Below, piece by piece: positions 59,301 through 64,000 of a stretch of DNA of 64,000 nt. The DNA is from Tamarix chinensis (lineage: Eukaryota; Streptophyta; Magnoliopsida; Caryophyllales; Tamaricaceae): assembly GCA_030549775.1 (NCBI GenBank), contig CM060174.1:71737466-71801465 (forward strand). The letters run 5' to 3'. The position numbers and the translations under genes are program-made. Numbering within the stretch: the stretch's first letter is position 1; every line of letters begins with the position of its first letter. The notes below the pieces were generated by a model, which was given only the letters and a program-made list of their open reading frames with translations, was not told the DNA's origin and made no database searches.

Positions 59301-60770
59301 TATCTAAATATTTAACTACAATACCCCCATTTTGAATACTTAAAAATTTATTTATAAATTACTATTGAGGAATTTAAAATATTAAAGCACTAAGTGTTAT
59401 AGATATATTTAACATAAGTTTGGCGTCTTCTACATTTCTTATACTAAGTGTTAAAACTAAAATATTTATCCACTTAAGCATAAGAAAAAAAATTATAAAA
59501 AGCAAATAGAGATATTGCATTATGAGGTATCACTATTTCGATATTATACAAAGATCAAACAAGGTATAACAACTAAGAAAAAAGACTTATAAAAGAGGAT
59601 ATAATAGTCTAAGGCATATCTAGATCAAAAGATGTTAGAGAAAACACCAAATAATCCTAAATATCAATATGAAACACTCATTTGATCAAGTTGAACCCTT
59701 AAAGTACTCTTATAAGGTAAATATTACCCATTGAATAATAATGGGGACCATGAAACGATTGTTATCAGTATAATGGTATTAAGGAAACCACTATACAACA
59801 TTAAACATGCAATGTCCACATGGATCATATTAAAGGTAAATTCATATTAAGCATGCATGAATACTAGGGGATGCATATAATAATTACCTACCATAATCAT
59901 GCTATAAACCCATACATCGCCAAAGAACACATGTTCATCATGTCAACTCACTTAACTATGTTATAACTATTTCATCAATCCAATTTATGTCAAGGGTTTC
60001 ATATGAAGGATAAATACCTAACCTTATTTAATCTTTTCCTATAAACCACCACAATACCACTCATACAAATAAAGAGTAATGCATTATGGCAATTACTGAC
60101 CAATATGCCATAATAATTTTATTAAACCAAAGGTAGTGCACAAAGATAGCTACTGAACCAATAACAAATACAGTAGTGTGATGAGGCAACTACCAAATCT
60201 AATTCAACCAAATCACCATATAAGATGTACTTCTATTTTAATTTATCCAAGGGGATATAAGAAAAACCTAGAGACATATAAAATATACCAGTTATATCAA
60301 TGCATTAAGGCAATGCAGTACCCTCCAACCTTGCAACTTGAAAACGTATAAAGTACATTGGTCATATTAGGCCACCAAGACAACACAATACCTTCCCATC
60401 CTTTGACACATAATCCTTAAGTATTCATACACTCTAATAAGTGCCAAGAACTAATTAGCATAGACTAAGGCCTTAACCAGAATGGTGTTTCATGCAACAA
60501 AACCACCAATTAAATTTATGACTCTTACCTTATATTTAGGGTAACTAACTCTAAAGAGCAAACCATACCCAAATCTCAAGGTGTTCCACTAAAATTATTA
60601 ATATTGTATTGGGTGGTCACAAAAGGTCACATAACACTCACGATAGCAATTACAATCTTAATAAGTTTCCTTTAATTACAATTATTCAAGACCAGGCATA
60701 AATAATAGGTGAGTTACACATGTCAAGGTCAATGTTTAAGGTCAAACCGAAAGTAAACCCATAGAATTAA
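56346..60770. other. Gene-free AT-rich DNA
   Basis: No coding region or element boundary recognised in about 4.4 kb. The LINE 1 3' UTR probably ends near 56430. A few less AT-rich patches (56930-57060, 57600-57800, 60300-60420) hold no conserved motif. Confidence 0.45.
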
Positions 60771-61000
60771 CCCTAAAAAATTAACAAAACCGTCCTAGGG
60801 GATTGATCAATTGGTCTTCCAAACCAATTGACTAATTTGAGAGTAATAAGATCAAACAAATAAACTAGTAGACTAGATTAAAGGTAACCAGTCAACTAGT
60901 AAATATGTAGACTAGTATAAGGTTGAAACCAAAAACATATACTAGTTGATTGGTGGACTAAAACTAGTGGATTGGTTTAATTGGGCAAACACAAGATAAC
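60771..61000. repeat. Cluster of ACTAGT / GACTAGT words
   Basis: AACTAGTAGACTAG, AGTCAACTAGTA, GTAGACTAGTATA, ATACTAGTTGATTGG and ACTAGTGGATTGG occur within about 150 bp. The cluster is irregular and of unknown meaning, perhaps part of an eroded LTR. Confidence 0.35.
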
Positions 61001-61345
61001 AATTTGAAATTTAACATAAAGAAGTCCCTAAATTATCCATACATTTCTAGCATGCTCTTAAACATAAAATTGTGTGAATCACTCTAATTACATTCATCTC
61101 ATGTTTAAGAAATCAATTTATAGATCATGTTTTATAATACACTAAATTTCACTAAAATAGCTAAAATGACCAAACGTATTATCATGCTTCAAAATACCAT
61201 ACATAGCACTAAAATTCATATTCAACACATTACCACTTAAATATACCACCAACATGTATGCTTCCATCATGGAATATCTCACATGTAGAAGAGGTATAGG
61301 TTTACCTTCTTTCCAAGCACAAATAAGAAAATAAATAGAGGAAGA

Positions 61346-62830
61346 TGTAATACCCCAAAATTTTAAAACCTAGAATTTAATAATTAATCTTTGTTTGGAA
61401 TAATTTAATCATTTTGTGGGCCTTTGATTTATAAAAATGGATAGGATTATTTAATAAATTTAAATAAATATTTTATTACTTTATCATACTTTTTATTTAA
61501 ATAAACACTCCAAACCCATATTTTTACTAAAATTATCCTCTTAAATTAATACCTTAAATATTAAATAAATTAAATTATTAAAATAATGTTTCCATCTAAA
61601 TAATTTTTAACCCTAATTTCAAAAATTATTTTATTTTTCTTTTCCCCTTTTTCCTTCCTTTTCCATTTTCTTTCTTTTTCTTCCTTTACTTGGGCCGACT
61701 GGCCCTCTTCTTTCCTTTCTCCTTTCTTTCCCCTACTAGGTTACCCTACCTTCTCATTTTCCCTACAGGCCTAGTCCTTCCCATCGTTTGCCTATCCTGT
61801 CACCCCCTCCTTCTTTCTTTCTTCCCTAGTTAGGCTAGTCCAACTCACCCTCTTCTTTTTTCTCTTCTCCCTCACGCCGGTCAATCTGCCCATCTTCTTT
61901 TCTCCCCATCCAACCTACCTCCCCTCTCTTCTTTTTCCTTCTCTCCCATGCAACTCCCCCTCTACACCTGCCATTGCAACCCCATCCTACCTCTCTCTCT
62001 CATGTCCATTTCCTTTCATTTTTAACCAAACACACCTTTGCAATTCCCTTCCTGTGTGCCTCTTTCCCTCCCCCTTTCTCCTTCCTTCTCCCTGCCACCT
62101 TACGCTGACCTGCAACACCCCCATGCACCCACCTACCCTACATGACCCAACCCGCCTCCTCCCTTCCATCTTCTTTTTCTCTCCTTCTCTTCTTCCCCAT
62201 TTATCCCTCCTCAAGCCCTTCTTTCCTTACCAATCTTCCCTCTTTCTTTCCTTCTTCTCCTCCTCCCCTATTTTTGCTTTGCTGCCCAACCAACCACCAC
62301 ACCGACTCTCTTGCCTCCCTTACTTCCTCCCCGCACCACCCAAGCAGCCACCACTCCTTTTGCATCCAACTTCCCCCTTTCTTATATTTTCTTCTCTTCT
62401 CGACCCATACCTGACACCACCACCTTGCTCTGTTTCTCCCCTCTTCTTCCACCACCGAAGTTTCCCCTTAACCCTCTGACATCCCCCTACTACCTCCTTA
62501 CCTCACCTCACCTGACATCCCCCTACGACCCCATCCTCTCTCCTTTTCTTTTTCCTTTTTTCATCTTCTTCTCCTTTCTTTACACCTTCTTTCTAGCCCC
62601 GTTACAGCCGTCTCCGCCAGTTGAGCCGCCACTCCTTAACCCCTAGCCACCACCTACACCTTGCCTCACTTCTGCACCCAACTACCCTCCCCAAATCCCC
62701 TCCACAAGCCACCCCCGAGGCTTTTCTTTCCCTTACCCAAGACCTCCTCCCCCTCCTTCCAACTTTCCTCTTCACCCTATTTTCTTCCCTTTTTGTGCAT
62801 GCATCTCATACTACCTATGCAACCTGAGTG
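61346..62830 (+). mobile_element. Probable LTR start with a long pyrimidine-rich tract
   Basis: TGTAATACCCCAAAATTTTA at 61346 resembles the TGTAACACCCC start of many plant Ty3/gypsy LTRs. From about 61625 to 62810 the plus strand is overwhelmingly C and T (TTCCTTTTCC, CCCTCCTCC, CCACCACC), as in the leader part of some large gypsy LTRs. The many overlapping open frames here, on both strands, result from the lack of stop codons in such composition. No LTR end, primer-binding site or pol lies within the window. Confidence 0.4.
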
Positions 62831-63462
62831 TTGCTACATATTTAAGTTTATTTCAACAAGTTTTGAGGTATAATATAGTTATTATTAATATGTATTTTGA
62901 TAAAAAAAATTCTTTTAATTTTCTACTACTAACATGCTAATTTTGATATTATTTTCATGTATAATTTTTACTAATCAAAGCTTAAGATTTTAACCAGGGT
63001 ACCGATAAAGTTTAGTTATTGTCGAAAATAAGATAACCATTATACCCTACTAAAATGTGTAGAGTTATGTATGCTAGCACTTTAGGGTTTTGGAATGTGT
63101 TTTGTATGTATATTATGTGTAATTAAGCATCTCATGATTTGTAATGTATGTTGAAAGATAAAATGATAAGCATGTTATATTGTATGAAATGTGATATGTA
63201 TAGAAATGATGGTTAAAAACAGGGATTTGTTGTTAATAATGATATTAGATGAATATACATGTCATGATAAGTAAATATGGCCACTTGTAGTACAAATAAT
63301 GCTAATAGGAACCCTATGGACATTTTGGTAGTTTTACTTGTACATAGGGTGTGACCTAAATAAATGTACATGATAGGTGATAATGGGTATTAATAATGAA
63401 TAATAAGGGTTTGTGGTGTTAAACGATGCATGTGGACCATGGGTGTTAATATTTTATGTGTT
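62831..63462. other. AT-rich DNA before the minisatellite
   Basis: No gene. From about 63300 words related to the following minisatellite (GGACATTTTGGTAGTTTTAC) already appear. Confidence 0.4.
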
Positions 63463-64000
63463 AGGGATATTTTAGTAATTTTACATGAGAAAGGGGTAAT
63501 TTGGTAAATTAATAAGTAATAAGGGTATTTTGGTAATTTTACATGAGAAAGGGGTAAGTTGATAATTTAATAAGTAAGAAGGGTATTTTAGTAATGTTAC
63601 ATAAGAAAGGGGTAATTTGGTAATTTAATAAGTAAGAATGGTATTTTGGGTAATTTGGCATGAGAAAGGGATAATTTCGTAATTTAATAGTAATAAGGGT
63701 ATTTTAGTAATTCTGCATGATAAATGGGTAATTTAGTAATTTAATAAGTAAGAAGGCTATTTTAATAATTTGTATGAGAAAGGGGTAATTTTAAGACGGG
63801 TATTTTGGTAATTTTGCATGAGAAAGGGGTAATTTGGTAATTTTATAAGTAAGAAGGGTAATATGGTAAATTTACAACCCAAAAGGGTAATTTGGTAGTT
63901 TTGCAACTAAGGAGGCTATTTTGGTAATTTTACAAGTAAGAAAGGTAAGTAATTCTTCAACTAAGAGGGCTATTATGGTAATTTTGTAAGTAAGAAGGGT
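63463..64000. repeat. 58-bp minisatellite running off the window
   Basis: Unit starts at 63463, 63522, 63580, 63638, 63696 and 63754 give a period of 58 bp (first 59). The unit consists of two related halves of about 29 bp: one begins AGGGTATTTTGGTAATTTTA, the other GGGGTAATTTGGTAATTTAA. After 63770 units are shortened or rearranged, but the motif continues to the last base. Confidence 0.9.

Noticed and set aside
62054..62873. Overlapping open frames of 68-141 codons on both strands
   Set aside because: They arise from the pyrimidine-rich composition, give low-complexity Ser/Pro/Leu or Arg/Lys/Glu products, and show no motif.
63463..64000. CRISPR-like array
   Set aside because: Repeats are contiguous with no unique spacers, and the genome is a plant; it is a minisatellite.

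Overview
The window looks like nuclear DNA of a flowering plant, probably not a grass. It is AT-rich, has few genes, many microsatellites and canonical GT-AG introns, and carries Ty1/copia, LINE, CACTA and hAT relics of plant type. I cannot name the species. There are no rRNA or tRNA genes, no CRISPR array and no bacterial-style operon.

Only two genes look intact, and both are on the plus strand. Both encode BEL1-like (BELL-class TALE) homeodomain transcription factors. The first (CDS 14730-17538, four coding exons, 698 aa) is BLH1-like, with a 5'-leader intron and two upstream ORFs. The second (CDS 30646-32561, four coding exons, 515 aa) is closest to the BLH3/BLH10 type by its homeodomain and short C-terminus. 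It has a probable TATA box and leader intron. The two genes share intron positions, intron phases and the 61-bp homeodomain exon, so they are old paralogues about 13 kb apart. BELL proteins act in the nucleus as heterodimers with KNOX proteins.

Layout: 0-10.7 kb holds degenerate repeats, a DUF4371/hAT transposase pseudogene (3.4-4.0 kb) and the 5' part of a CACTA transposase (8.5-9.4 kb). 10.7-18 kb is the first BELL gene and its microsatellite-rich upstream region. 18-29 kb holds an orphan RNase H fragment, a foldback MITE (19.47-19.68 kb), a degenerate Ty1/copia element (23.08-27.20 kb) and a perfect 32-bp inverted repeat (27.80-27.94 kb). 29.4-32.9 kb is the second BELL gene.

From about 34.4 to 56.4 kb there is a nest of transposons. 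A plus-strand LINE is split by a Ty1/copia element in its endonuclease domain and by a 12.3-kb CACTA element in its reverse transcriptase domain. The CACTA element is itself split in its TNP2 transposase by a 5.1-kb minus-strand LINE. The CACTA junctions have a 3-bp target duplication, and the inner LINE has a 14-bp one. Both outer reading frames continue across the insertions, so the order of events can be read directly. 56.4-61.3 kb has no recognisable genes. 61.35-64 kb is a probable LTR start, a 1.2-kb pyrimidine-rich tract and a 58-bp minisatellite that runs off the window.

I found no new gene system. The most informative items are the tandem BELL pair, the upstream ORFs, the nested transposons and the inverted repeats.
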